This document shows, in pieces, positions 25,485 through 34,361 of a stretch of DNA of 64,000 bases. A program made the position numbers and the translations under genes. Position 1 is the first letter of the stretch; the number at the start of each line of letters is the position of its first letter. The DNA is taken from positions 62,001 through 126,000 of the forward strand of contig JAQWMR010000010.1 of the NCBI GenBank assembly GCA_029246685.1, read 5' to 3'. The DNA comes from Acidimicrobiales bacterium (GTDB taxonomy: Bacteria; Actinomycetota; Acidimicrobiia; Acidimicrobiales; Aldehydirespiratoraceae). The notes under the pieces are model-generated. The model was not told the origin of the DNA. It saw only the letters and a program-made list of their open reading frames with translations, and ran no database searches.

Positions 25485-26492
25485 TCAGGACCAGTCCAGA
25501 CGGAACTGGAGTTCGTGAACGTAGCGCTCGCCCGGGCGGAGCACCGCAGAGGGGGCCCAGTCGAGGTTCGGCGCGTCGGGGACCTGTTGAGGCTCGAGAC
25601 AGAACGCGGCGAAGGGGTCGTGGTTTCGGCCATCCGCTCCGGGGCCGCCCGCGAGAAATGCCCCGGTGTAGAACTGTACGGCCGGCTGGTCGCTCCACAC
25701 CTCGAGGCTGACGCCGTTCGGATGGGCCACCCGGGCCTGTCGACGGAGTCCGTCGCCGTCGACCATGAAGCAGTGATCGAAGCCGTTGGGGAGCGCGAAG
25801 CCGAGTCGGTCTCCGAGCCTTGTCGGTTCGCGGAGATCGAATGTCGTGTCGGCGACCGGCTCCGGTGGGCCGCTTGGCAACGTGGCGTCGTCGATGGGGA
25901 CGACAGTGGTCGCGTCGACCTCGACGACGTGGTCGCGAATGTCTGTCTCCGCCGGGCCGCCCAGGTTCCAGTAGGTGTGGTTCGTCATCGACACGACCGT
26001 CGCCCGGTCGGTAATCGCTTCGTGGCGGATCCCGATCGTGCGGTCATCGACGGTGAACGTCGTGGTCGCCTCGACCTCACCCGGGAATCCCATCTCGCCG
26101 TCCGGGCTCGTGCGCCGGAATGTCACGCGGTCGTCGGCTGTATCGGCGTCCCAGACGAAGCGGGAGAACCCGATCCCTCCGCCGTGCAGTTGGTTGTCGC
26201 CCTCGTTGGCATCGAGGGCGTGCGCCAGGTCGTCGATGGTGATCATCGCTCCGGCGATGCGATTCGCCCAACGGCCGACTGTGACGCCGAGGTGCGGATT
26301 GCGAACGGGATCCTCGTGGTCCGAGAGGTCATCGAGCGCGAGCGACAAGGGAAGCGGACCGTGCGGGCCGGGAACCTCCACCCGCACCAGCGTTGCGCCC
26401 AGATCCATGACTTCGATCGCCAGGCCGCTCGCCGATTCCAGCCGATGACGGTGGACCGGCATGGACGGCTGGAGCCGGTGGCCGGTCGTCAT
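25485..26492 (-). CDS. Aldose 1-epimerase family protein
   Basis: A 335-residue galactose-mutarotase-fold enzyme that interconverts sugar anomers. It contains GRWANRIAGAMITID, the catalytic His regions DNQLHGGGIGF and NHTYWNLGG, and the likely catalytic Glu in CLEPQQVPDAPN. Two ATGs (26492, 26462) are possible, with no strong ribosome site for either. It is divergent from the large glycosyltransferase fusion at 26551, which suggests a link to sugar polymer metabolism. Confidence 0.88.
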   Translation of the reverse strand: MTTGHRLQPSMPVHRHRLESASGLAIEVMDLGATLVRVEVPGPHGPLPLSLALDDLSDHEDPVRNPHLGVTVGRWANRIAGAMITIDDLAHALDANEGDNQLHGGGIGFSRFVWDADTADDRVTFRRTSPDGEMGFPGEVEATTTFTVDDRTIGIRHEAITDRATVVSMTNHTYWNLGGPAETDIRDHVVEVDATTVVPIDDATLPSGPPEPVADTTFDLREPTRLGDRLGFALPNGFDHCFMVDGDGLRRQARVAHPNGVSLEVWSDQPAVQFYTGAFLAGGPGADGRNHDPFAAFCLEPQQVPDAPNLDWAPSAVLRPGERYVHELQFRLDWS

Positions 26493-26550
26493 TCCGTACG
26501 GATCAGACACGACGACTACCGTACGACTTCGCCACGGGGAGGGCCACGAG

Positions 26551-29172
26551 ATGACCACACCGCAGGAACTGGCCGACGAACTACGCGACTTGGCCGTGAC
26601 CGTTCTCACCGATCTCGAGCGTCTGCATGCCCCGGGTCTGGAGTTGCCGCGGGTGTTCGGCGGCTTTGCTGTCGGGGCGGACGCTCGGGCCGACCTGGCA
26701 TTCACACTCGGTTTGTTGCACGCCGAGGGAGTGGAAGAGATCGCGGGTGTCCGCTGCGACGACGTTGCACTGGAGATCGTGCGCCGCCTCGACGGCCCCT
26801 CGACGCACAGCTTCTACTCCTACCGCGCCGCGGAGACGGTCCTGCGTCTGGGTGGCCTCGACGACAACCCGCGGCTCTCGGCATGGACGCAGGCTGACAT
26901 CGCGAATGTCGAGGCAGTGATCGACTCGACCTCGATGCTCACGATGCTCGACGACGGCGCGCTCCCCAACAACTTTGCGGTGGTGCTGACCCGATGTGAA
27001 GTCGCCCGGCGAGCGCTCGGTCGACTCCCCGCCGACAATCGCCTCGACGAGCTTCTCGACAAACTTCGCGGCCTGTTCGGCGGGCTGACCCACGGCTGGT
27101 GGGACGACTTCGGCGGCGCGAACTACGACATGTACACGCCCGACGTGTACCTCTTCGCCGAGCCGTTCAGCGACGAGCTCGGCGACGTCTGGGAGACCGG
27201 TCTACGCAAGGCGCTCGCAGATCTGGCGGACGTGGCGACGCCCGGTGGCGCAGTCTCGTGGGGGAGGTCCACGGGCGCGCTCGGTGTCGTGATGAACGTC
27301 GAACTCGGTGCGACCGCCGTCGGACGGAACATGAGCGACAACCCGGCGGGATGGCTGGGCAAGGCAGCGCTCGCGACCATCGCGCTCCGCGCTTGGTTCG
27401 AGTCGGGGGTCGTCAACTCCCACCAGTACCGCATGACCATGGGTTACCGCGGGCCCGAGCGTCGGCTCCAGATGACGTTGGATCTTCTCGGCAAGCTCGT
27501 TCAGGCCGCTCACGAGCTCCGCGCCGGCGCCGCGATCGAAGCGGCCTCGCCGGCCGAGAGCTTCGCGACCGTCGATCGACTGGTCCGTTTCGAGGACGCT
27601 CGCAACGCTGGAGTGTGGACCCATCGAGGTGGCGGGCTGGACTTTGTCCTTCCGTTCGTCGGCGGCTTCTCGGGGGACTACGCGTCATCGCCGCGCCAGC
27701 CGGGCACGTTCGAAACGGCAGTCGACAGCAATCGCCACGTCGGCTGGCTTCCGCTCATCCACGCGGACGGGACGGTGCGCGGGGTGCAGGGTCCGCCGTC
27801 CGCGCTCGATCACGAGCCGGGCCAGGTGTGGGTCGAGCACAACCTTTTCACGTCCTTCGACCTCGGCGCGGCCGAGCCCGCGTCGATCCCGGTCCAGGGC
27901 TCCCGCACCGCGACCTACACCGTCGACGGGCGTTCGCTCGTCATCGACGATGCTCTCGAAATCGACCGCGACCCGGACACAATCGACGCGATCTCGGTCG
28001 CTGTTCCGGAGGTTCGGCATCGGCCGCTCTCGGTCGTCTTCGAGACCGATGCTCCCCACACGGCGACGGTGGTGGACACGCGGGGGATGCGACAGCACCG
28101 CTCGTTCTGGAACGAGCATCACCGACTCCACGAGTTGTCGATCGAGCCGGCGCGCTCGATCGCGTACCGGTGCCGGATCACGCCTGCGATCCGCATCGCG
28201 AGCAGCGCCCACGGACACCTCTACGACTCGAGCCTCTGGGACCCGCTCGGAGATCGAGTCACCCGCCACACCGGATTCGCGTTCGAGGACGCCGTCGCGA
28301 TGTCGGCCTGTGACGTCGCCCACGTTCACTGGCCCGAGTGGACGAGCGGGGAGACCGCGGCCGATGCCGAGCGCACGATCGGCCGACTACGCGCCGCTGG
28401 TGTGACGATCTTCTGGACCCAGCACAATCGCGTGCCGCACTACTACCAGGACGCGTCCGAGATGTACGAGGTCTGGGCCGCCAACGCCGATGTCGTCGTC
28501 CATCACAGCGAGTACGGCCGCGCCGTCATGGAGGCGCAGTACACCTACGGCGACCACACTCGCCACGCCGTCATTCCTCATGGCCACTGGGGCCACATGC
28601 TGGAGCCGCTGCGCCCCCAGGGCGGCCGAGCCGAGGCGGAGAACCTCCTCGGGATGGAGCCGGTCGTGCTGCGGCTCGGGGTCGTCGGGGCACCACGGGT
28701 CCAGAAGGACGTGCAGTTGGTGATCGACGCCGTGCACGCCAGCAGCCGTGACGACATCGAGCTCAGGGTGTGGTCGCTCGGCGACGAGACGGTGCCTGAT
28801 GATCCTCGGATCATCGCGGAGCGCTACGAGCTGACCGACCCGGCCCTCTATGCGCGACGGCTGTTCACGCTCGACGCACTGGTCATGCCGTTCACCGAGG
28901 GGATGCTGACCACCGGCACCATGGCCGACGCGATCGGTGCGGGCATTCCCACTCTGGCCTCCTCATGGGGATACCTGCGCGAGGCGCTCGGCAAGACGGC
29001 GATCTACTACGGCGACACTGCGGCCGATCTCGCCGCGTGTCTCGACGGGCTCTCCGCGGACGACCTCGAGGCCGCTCGCGCCGCGATTCCCGAGCGTCGA
29101 GCCGCGCACGAATGGGACGCAATCGCCGAGGCCACGTACGAGTTGATCGACGACGTCGTCGCGTCGCGCTAG
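26551..29172 (+). CDS. Toroid/polysaccharide-lyase-like protein fused to a GT-B glycosyltransferase
   Basis: An 873-residue two-part protein. Residues about 1-370 are helical with aromatic-rich HGWWDDFGGANYDMYTPDVY and NSHQYRMTMGYRGPERR, resembling the alpha/alpha toroid of lyases and heparinase-like proteins. About 370-560 looks like a beta-sandwich. From about 570 on it resembles a GT-B glycosyltransferase: DVAHVHWPEWTSG, FWTQHNRVPHYY, VVHHSEYGR, VIPHGHWGHM, LRLGVVGAPRVQKDV and MPFTEGMLTTGTMADAIGAG. ATG 26551 has GGGGAGGG upstream. Neither sugar donor nor acceptor can be read. The domain calls rest on motif impression; the lyase-like half is the less certain. Confidence 0.7.
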   Translation: MTTPQELADELRDLAVTVLTDLERLHAPGLELPRVFGGFAVGADARADLAFTLGLLHAEGVEEIAGVRCDDVALEIVRRLDGPSTHSFYSYRAAETVLRLGGLDDNPRLSAWTQADIANVEAVIDSTSMLTMLDDGALPNNFAVVLTRCEVARRALGRLPADNRLDELLDKLRGLFGGLTHGWWDDFGGANYDMYTPDVYLFAEPFSDELGDVWETGLRKALADLADVATPGGAVSWGRSTGALGVVMNVELGATAVGRNMSDNPAGWLGKAALATIALRAWFESGVVNSHQYRMTMGYRGPERRLQMTLDLLGKLVQAAHELRAGAAIEAASPAESFATVDRLVRFEDARNAGVWTHRGGGLDFVLPFVGGFSGDYASSPRQPGTFETAVDSNRHVGWLPLIHADGTVRGVQGPPSALDHEPGQVWVEHNLFTSFDLGAAEPASIPVQGSRTATYTVDGRSLVIDDALEIDRDPDTIDAISVAVPEVRHRPLSVVFETDAPHTATVVDTRGMRQHRSFWNEHHRLHELSIEPARSIAYRCRITPAIRIASSAHGHLYDSSLWDPLGDRVTRHTGFAFEDAVAMSACDVAHVHWPEWTSGETAADAERTIGRLRAAGVTIFWTQHNRVPHYYQDASEMYEVWAANADVVVHHSEYGRAVMEAQYTYGDHTRHAVIPHGHWGHMLEPLRPQGGRAEAENLLGMEPVVLRLGVVGAPRVQKDVQLVIDAVHASSRDDIELRVWSLGDETVPDDPRIIAERYELTDPALYARRLFTLDALVMPFTEGMLTTGTMADAIGAGIPTLASSWGYLREALGKTAIYYGDTAADLAACLDGLSADDLEAARAAIPERRAAHEWDAIAEATYELIDDVVASR

Positions 29173-29213
29173 CCGATTCCGTTCGCCTCGACGTCTCGGG
29201 TTAACTTCGCCGG

Positions 29214-30221
29214 ATGGAACTTGGATTCACGTGGGGTTACTGGACGCGGGCGATGCCCGAGAACTTCGTCGAGCTCAGCAAGGCGGCCGAGGACGCCGGA
29301 TTCGACTGCCTCTGGTCGGCTGAGTCGTGGGGAAGCGATGCGTTCTCGCCGCTCGCCTACATCGCCGCGCACACCGACCGCATCAAGCTCGGTACGGGCG
29401 TGGTGCAGCTCTCGGCGCGAACGGCCGCGGCCACCGCGATGCATGCGGTGACACTGGATCACCTCTCGAACGGTCGCGTGATCCTGGGCCTCGGCGTGTC
29501 CGGACCCCAGGTGGTCGAGGGTTGGTACGGGATGCCGTCGCGCAAGCCTCTGGCCCGCACCCGCGAATACGTCCAGGTGCTTCGTCAGATCATGGATCGT
29601 GAGGGCCCGGCCGAGTTCCAGGGTGACCACATCCAGATGCCCTACACCGGTGAAGGTGCCGAGGGTCTCGGCAAGGCGCTGAAGATCATGACCCACCCGC
29701 TTCGACAGATCCCGATCTGGATCGGCGCCGAGGGCCCGAAGAACGTGACGCAGACGGCGGAGATCGCCGACGGCTGGCTCCCGCTCTACTACTCGCCGTT
29801 CCGGCCGGAGGTCTATGCCGACCAGCTGAAGGATGCGAAGTCGGATTTCCAGATCGCTGTCAACGTCTCGATGAACATCACCGACGACATCGAAGCCGCA
29901 CTCTGGGGAACCAAGGCCTCGCTCGGCTTCTACATCGGCGGCATGGGAGCCAAGGGGCAGAACTACCACACGAAGCTCATGGCTCGAATGGGCTACGAAG
30001 AAGAGGCGTACAAGATCCAGGACCTCTTCTTCGAGGGCAAGCGGGATGAGGCCATTGCGATGGTGCCGACGGAGTTCGCCGATGAGATCTCCCTCGTCGG
30101 TCCGATCGAGCGGGTCCGCGATCGCCTCCAAGCCTGGGAGGAGAGCCCGGTCACCATGCTCAACCTCTCCGCCCGCGACCCGGACGACATCAAACGCCTC
30201 GCGGAGGTCGTCAAGGGCTGA
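29214..30221 (+). CDS. LLM-class F420-dependent oxidoreductase
   Basis: A 335-residue luciferase-like protein. It reads MELGFTWGYWTRAMPENF, SAESWGSDAFSPLAYIAAHT, LGTGVVQLSARTAAATAM, LDHLSNGRVILGLGVSGPQV and IWIGAEGPKNVTQTAEIADG. These match F420-dependent enzymes such as the mycobacterial LLM group. Repeat F lies just after its TGA. Confidence 0.92.
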   Translation: MELGFTWGYWTRAMPENFVELSKAAEDAGFDCLWSAESWGSDAFSPLAYIAAHTDRIKLGTGVVQLSARTAAATAMHAVTLDHLSNGRVILGLGVSGPQVVEGWYGMPSRKPLARTREYVQVLRQIMDREGPAEFQGDHIQMPYTGEGAEGLGKALKIMTHPLRQIPIWIGAEGPKNVTQTAEIADGWLPLYYSPFRPEVYADQLKDAKSDFQIAVNVSMNITDDIEAALWGTKASLGFYIGGMGAKGQNYHTKLMARMGYEEEAYKIQDLFFEGKRDEAIAMVPTEFADEISLVGPIERVRDRLQAWEESPVTMLNLSARDPDDIKRLAEVVKG

Positions 30222-30222
30222 A

Positions 30223-30251
30223 CGTAACGGGGGGTCTGACCCCCCGTTACG
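30223..30251. repeat. Perfect 29-bp hairpin with YCTGAC centre, element F
   Basis: A perfect inverted repeat: CGTAACGGGGGGTC, T, GACCCCCCGTTACG. It begins 1 base after the LLM gene TGA and ends 11 bases before the SulP stop, so it sits between convergent genes. The centre GGTCTGACC matches the core of the 34-bp repeats, but the arms are different. It could work as a two-way terminator or as a transposase target. Confidence 0.85.
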
Positions 30252-30262
30252 GAATTGGCAGT

Positions 30263-31828
30263 TCATCGCCGCCAGGGGGCGATCCACTGGTAGCGGGTGT
30301 CGGTCGGGAGGTCGTCGATTGCGGGGACGTCATGGCTGCCGCCCATGAAGACCGCCAGCGCTCGGGCCGCGTGGGGCGGGATGTTCGCGAACTCCACCGT
30401 CATGCCGTCGTTTGTGAGATCGCCGATGAGCTCAGAGAGCGTGTTCGCTCCGGAGTAGTCGAGGCGGCCGCATTGGCCGACGTCGACAATCAGATGCGAA
30501 GCCTCTGGATGCTCCGCCACGGCCTCTCGGAATGCGTCCTCCAGGCCCGGTGTGGACGCGAACCACACGACACCGCTCGGGCGGACGGTCAGCTGGTCGC
30601 CGTCCACGCTGTATGCGTGGTCGACGCGCATCTCGCGGTAGAGGTGGAAGCCGATGGCGAGGCCGACGCCGAGCAGGACGCCTCGCTCGACGTTCGGTGA
30701 GAAGAGCAGCGTGGCGACGAACGTGCCGGTGGCGATCGCCGCCTGCGGAGCGCTTTGCTTCCACATGCGCATGATCGGTAGCGGCTGGATGAGGCGGTAG
30801 ACGGCGGTAAAGACGATGGCGCCGAGAACGGCACGGGGGAGTGACTCGAGGTTCGAGGCCAACGGCAGTGCGGCGATCACGACCGCACCCGTCACGGCGC
30901 CGGACCAGTTGCTCTTCGCCCCGGCGAACCGATTCAGCGAGCTGCGTGAGAAGGAGCCACCGACGGGAAAGGCGCCGGAGATCGCCGACGTCATGTTGGC
31001 AACGCCGGAGGAGATGAGTTCGCGGTTCGCGCTCCACGGGATGCGATCGAGCGCCGCGAACGTGCGGCTGATCGATGCCGGCTCCGCGAAGCCCACCAGG
31101 GCGATCACGATGCCCGGGATGATGAGGTCACCGAATTTGTCGTACGGCAGATCGAGGCTCAGCGTGATGAAGCCGTCGGGAAGATCGCCGACCGTCGGCC
31201 CCGTGTAGTCGGTGACCGCGCTCCAGACGGTGGCGCCGACCACCATGAGCAGGACGCCGGGGAAGAGCTTGTGGATCCCCCGCGAGCCGAGCACTACCGC
31301 GACGGTGAGCAGGGTCAACGCGATCGCCGAGCCGGACCAGTCGCCCGGCGACGTGATCGTGGACCACGCTCGGGGGAGCACGCCATCGGTGTCGGGATCC
31401 ACCGCGAACATCGAAGGCAGCTGGGACGAGACGATCAGGATCGCGGCCGCGCTCGTGAACCCCTGGAGGACCGGCTGGGACATCAGGTACGCGATGGTCC
31501 CCATCCGGAAGAGCCCGAGGAGGAGCCGAGAGACGCCGACGATCAGGGCCAGCAATGCCGCGAGTTCGACGTATTCCGGAGTGGTCGTCGCCGCCAGTCC
31601 GGAGAGTGCGCCGAAGGTGAGCAGCGACGTGAGCGCGACCGGGCCGGTCTGGAGGTACGGCGACGACATCAGTGGCGCGGCAATGAGCGGCGGGAGAGCC
31701 GCAGCAAACAATCCGACGTGGGGTGGAACCCCGGCGATCTCCGCGTACGCCAGCGACTGCGGGATCAATACGAGCGCCACCGAGACGCCTGCGATGACGT
31801 CGCCGGCAGAAGGTCTCGGGACGCTCAT
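30263..31828 (-). CDS. SulP family anion transporter with STAS domain
   Basis: A 521-residue inner-membrane transporter of the SulP/SLC26 type. It has about ten or more membrane segments, the signature region VALVLIPQSLAYAEIAGVPP, PAASISRTFAALDRIPW-like cytosolic loops, and a C-terminal STAS domain (about 420-521) with LIVDVGQCGRLDYSGANTL. Probable substrates are sulfate, bicarbonate or dicarboxylates; the sequence does not decide. ATG 31828 is preferred over a GTG at 31846. Confidence 0.92.
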   Translation of the reverse strand: MSVPRPSAGDVIAGVSVALVLIPQSLAYAEIAGVPPHVGLFAAALPPLIAAPLMSSPYLQTGPVALTSLLTFGALSGLAATTTPEYVELAALLALIVGVSRLLLGLFRMGTIAYLMSQPVLQGFTSAAAILIVSSQLPSMFAVDPDTDGVLPRAWSTITSPGDWSGSAIALTLLTVAVVLGSRGIHKLFPGVLLMVVGATVWSAVTDYTGPTVGDLPDGFITLSLDLPYDKFGDLIIPGIVIALVGFAEPASISRTFAALDRIPWSANRELISSGVANMTSAISGAFPVGGSFSRSSLNRFAGAKSNWSGAVTGAVVIAALPLASNLESLPRAVLGAIVFTAVYRLIQPLPIMRMWKQSAPQAAIATGTFVATLLFSPNVERGVLLGVGLAIGFHLYREMRVDHAYSVDGDQLTVRPSGVVWFASTPGLEDAFREAVAEHPEASHLIVDVGQCGRLDYSGANTLSELIGDLTNDGMTVEFANIPPHAARALAVFMGGSHDVPAIDDLPTDTRYQWIAPWRR

Positions 31829-31920
31829 TTGGCGCAGGGATGCCACCCAGAGAGTGAAGCACGTCTCGACCCGTTCACCGGTGTTCGGTTCGAACGAAAC
31901 GGGTGTCCGCCTACGGGGGA

Positions 31921-32305
31921 CTACACGTCGTAGGCGACCACCTCGAACTCGATCCCGTCGTCGTCGTTGAAGTAGAAGCGACGGCCGGGCTCGTAGGTCA
32001 TGTGGTTGTAGGGCTCGATCCCCTCGGCCTTCACCAGGACCTCGATCGGGTCGAGGTCATCGACGAGGATGCCCAGGTGCTGGAGTCCGCCCGTGCGGTC
32101 GGCATCTGCCATCGGTTCCGGGGACTCCGGGGGCGTGTAGAGCGCGACATAGGTGTCGTCGGTGCCGGACATGGATGCTTCGTCTGCCGAGCAGCGACGG
32201 GCCGGACCACCGGGTGTGCCAGCCGAAGATGCGGCCGAGCATGGCGGCGGTTGCCTCGGGGTCGGTGACGGTCACGTTCGCGTGTTCGAGGGTGCCGGGT
32301 ATGAT
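31921..32305 (-). pseudogene. VOC family gene with one-base frameshift
   Basis: The 5' part in one frame reads TLEHANVTVTDPEATAAMLG then RIFGWHTRWSGPS. The 3' part in another frame reads GTDDTYVALYTPPES...GLQHLGILVDDL...FYFNDDDGIEFEVVAYDV, ending at 31921. Together they make one complete VOC (glyoxalase-fold) protein of about 125 residues. One extra C near 32170 (in CATGTCCGGC) explains the shift. It may be a true mutation or a sequencing error. No normal start codon is clear at the 5' end. Confidence 0.7.
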
Positions 32306-32309
32306 GCCC

Positions 32310-32414
32310 GCCAGTTTCCAAAGCTTAGACTTTTAATATTATGAGCCTACTATCCCTGCGGCCGGGCCAAATTGTCAAGAGAAGTATTGTGAAATATCCG
32401 CTACGCTTGTCATC
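32310..32414. promoter_or_regulatory. AT-rich divergent promoter region
   Basis: This stretch, with aaagcttagacttttaata and attgtgaaatatccg, is far richer in A and T than its surroundings. It separates the VOC gene from the SufR-like regulator gene at 32415. A promoter for the regulator is likely, but exact -35 and -10 boxes cannot be fixed. Confidence 0.5.
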
Positions 32415-33062
32415 ATGACCGAAGCGGCAGTCGGCGACGCCCAACGGCGCATTGTCGATCATCTCAAGCGAGCAGGAGCGAGTACCACTGCATCCATCGC
32501 CGACACGCTCGATGTCACCACCCAGGCCGTGCGCCCGCAGCTCGTGGAGCTCGAAGAACGGGGGCTCGTCTCCGCCGAGACGCTGAGCACCGGCACTCGC
32601 GGACGCCCGCCCGTGGGGTGGGCTCTGACTGCGCTCGCAATCGATCTCTTCCCGGACCGTCACCGCGACCTCACCGTCGAACTCATCACCACGATGCGTG
32701 ACGAGCTCGGTGAAGAGGCGCTCGATGCGGTGCTCGCAGCACGAGATCGTGCCCACCTGGCGACGCTCGAGACGCAGATGAGCGGCGTGCCGGCCGACGA
32801 CGTGAACGGGCGGGTGGCGGTCCTCGCCGACGCCCGCACCAGTCAGGGCTACATGGCCGAGGTGGTCGCCGACGGCGATGACCTCCTTCTCGTCGAACAC
32901 CACTGCCCGGTGTGTGCCGCGGCGACCGAGTGCCAGAGTCTGTGCCGCAACGAGCTTGCGCTGTTCCAGGCCGCTATCGGCGAGACGGCATCAGTCGAAC
33001 GAAGCCAGCATCTGCTGTCCGGCGATGAGCGCTGCGTCTATCGGATCCGCACCCGGACCTGA
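32415..33062 (+). CDS. SufR-like iron-sulfur transcriptional regulator
   Basis: A 215-residue regulator with an N-terminal winged helix (about 10-65: AGASTTASIADTLDVTTQAV) and a C-terminal Cys cluster: HHCPVCAAATECQSLCRNE and a final Cys in GDERCVYRI. This layout matches SufR-type repressors, which bind an Fe-S cluster through these Cys and control Fe-S assembly genes. No suf operon is in the window, so its target is unknown. It may regulate itself and the divergent VOC gene. Confidence 0.8.
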   Translation: MTEAAVGDAQRRIVDHLKRAGASTTASIADTLDVTTQAVRPQLVELEERGLVSAETLSTGTRGRPPVGWALTALAIDLFPDRHRDLTVELITTMRDELGEEALDAVLAARDRAHLATLETQMSGVPADDVNGRVAVLADARTSQGYMAEVVADGDDLLLVEHHCPVCAAATECQSLCRNELALFQAAIGETASVERSQHLLSGDERCVYRIRTRT

Positions 33063-33094
33063 CGGTCGTCTTCGCCACCACTAGGTTCCGCGTC

Positions 33095-33706
33095 GTGGAT
33101 GCGACAGAACTGCTCGGGCGGTACGGCACGTCGATGCGCATACACCAGGGCGACGCCGTGTTCAGCGAAGGCGACTCGTCGGCGGCGGCGTACGGCGTGG
33201 CCCAGGGCCGGATCCGCGTCGAGGTGACGACCCCGACGGGTGGCCGGCTCGTGCTCGGGGTCAAGGAGCCCGGTGAACTCGGGGCGCTCGACGGCAGCCC
33301 TCGTTTCGCGACGGCTGTCGCCGTGGAGGATGTCGAGCTCGTGCAGGCGACGGTCGATGACTTCATGCGGGCCCTCGGTGAAGAGCCTCGACTCGCGGTG
33401 GATCTACTCCGTCGATTGAGCCACGACTTGCGACAGTCGGTCGGACGCACGACCGCCCGAGCGAGCGCCGACACCACGCAGCGCCTGGCCATGCTCCTGG
33501 TCGACCTCTCGGACCGGTTCGGCGAGGTCAACGGCGACATCGATCTCGCCTTGACGCAGGACGACGTCGCCGGGTGGATCGGTGCGACCCGCGAAGCGAC
33601 GGCGCGCTCGCTACGGACGCTGCGCGCCACCGGTTGTGTCAGTACCGGGCGGCGCCGCATCTCGGTGACGGATCTCAACGTGCTGCGCGACGCAGCGCTC
33701 GGCTGA
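33095..33706 (+). CDS. Crp/Fnr family transcriptional regulator
   Basis: A 203-residue regulator. The N-terminal cyclic-nucleotide-binding fold contains GELGALDGSPRFATAVA, which keeps the GE...R-A-T phosphate-binding pattern, so cAMP-like ligand binding is plausible. A linking helix follows, then a C-terminal helix-turn-helix with QDDVAGWIGATREATARSL. The start is GTG at 33095. It lies 32 bases after the SufR-like gene and 8 bases before a methyltransferase gene. Confidence 0.9.
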   Translation: MDATELLGRYGTSMRIHQGDAVFSEGDSSAAAYGVAQGRIRVEVTTPTGGRLVLGVKEPGELGALDGSPRFATAVAVEDVELVQATVDDFMRALGEEPRLAVDLLRRLSHDLRQSVGRTTARASADTTQRLAMLLVDLSDRFGEVNGDIDLALTQDDVAGWIGATREATARSLRTLRATGCVSTGRRRISVTDLNVLRDAALG

Positions 33707-33714
33707 CCCGAACG

Positions 33715-34320
33715 ATGTCGCGCTGGTCCGAGCGAGACGACGTCCAACGGGGCGCCGACTACGACGAACGCTGGCGGGCAATGGCGGCCGCGGGACAGTC
33801 GATCCACGGCGAGGCCGACCTCGTCTCCTCGCTCGTCGAGGAGCACGGACTCGGGGACAACGCATCGGTGCTCGATGCCGGATGCGGAACGGGCCGGCTG
33901 GCGATCGAGCTCGAGCACCGCGGCCACGACGTCGTCGGCGTGGACCTTGACGCTCCGATGCTCGATGAGGCCCGAGCGAAGGCCCCCGCCGTGATGTGGG
34001 TGCTCGATGATCTTCTCAGTGTCGACCTCCAGCGCCGGTTCGACGCGGTCGTCATGGCTGGCAACGTCATGATCTTCGTCGCGCCGGGCACCGAAGCTGG
34101 GGTCGTCGCCAACATGGCGCGCCACGTCCGGCCTAGCGGGTTGCTGGTCGCAGGTTTCCAGACCGGCGGGTCCCGGCTGTCTGCCGACGACTACGACCGT
34201 CATGCAGAGGCGTCGGGCCTCGCTCGCGTCGCCCGCTGGGCCACGTGGGGCCGCGAGCCGTTCGCCGGCGGCGACTATGCCGTGTTCGTGCACATTGCTC
34301 CTGGATCGTCGTCGACATAG
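33715..34320 (+). CDS. Class I SAM-dependent methyltransferase
   Basis: A 201-residue methyltransferase with the SAM motif VLDAGCGTGRLAIEL, the acidic ribose loop VVGVDLDAPML, and the post-I motif DLQRRFDAVVMAGNVMIF. ATG 33715 gives the expected length; an upstream in-frame extension lies inside the Crp gene. The substrate is unknown. Confidence 0.88.
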   Translation: MSRWSERDDVQRGADYDERWRAMAAAGQSIHGEADLVSSLVEEHGLGDNASVLDAGCGTGRLAIELEHRGHDVVGVDLDAPMLDEARAKAPAVMWVLDDLLSVDLQRRFDAVVMAGNVMIFVAPGTEAGVVANMARHVRPSGLLVAGFQTGGSRLSADDYDRHAEASGLARVARWATWGREPFAGGDYAVFVHIAPGSSST

Positions 34321-34361
34321 CCCGTTCGTTGCCGCGGCGATGGACGTGCCAGGATCGGGCC

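Noticed and set aside
31855..31920. ACCCGTT/AACGGGT inverted repeat upstream of the SulP gene
   Set aside because: Arms of only 7 bases with a long spacer; not strong enough for an operator or terminator call.
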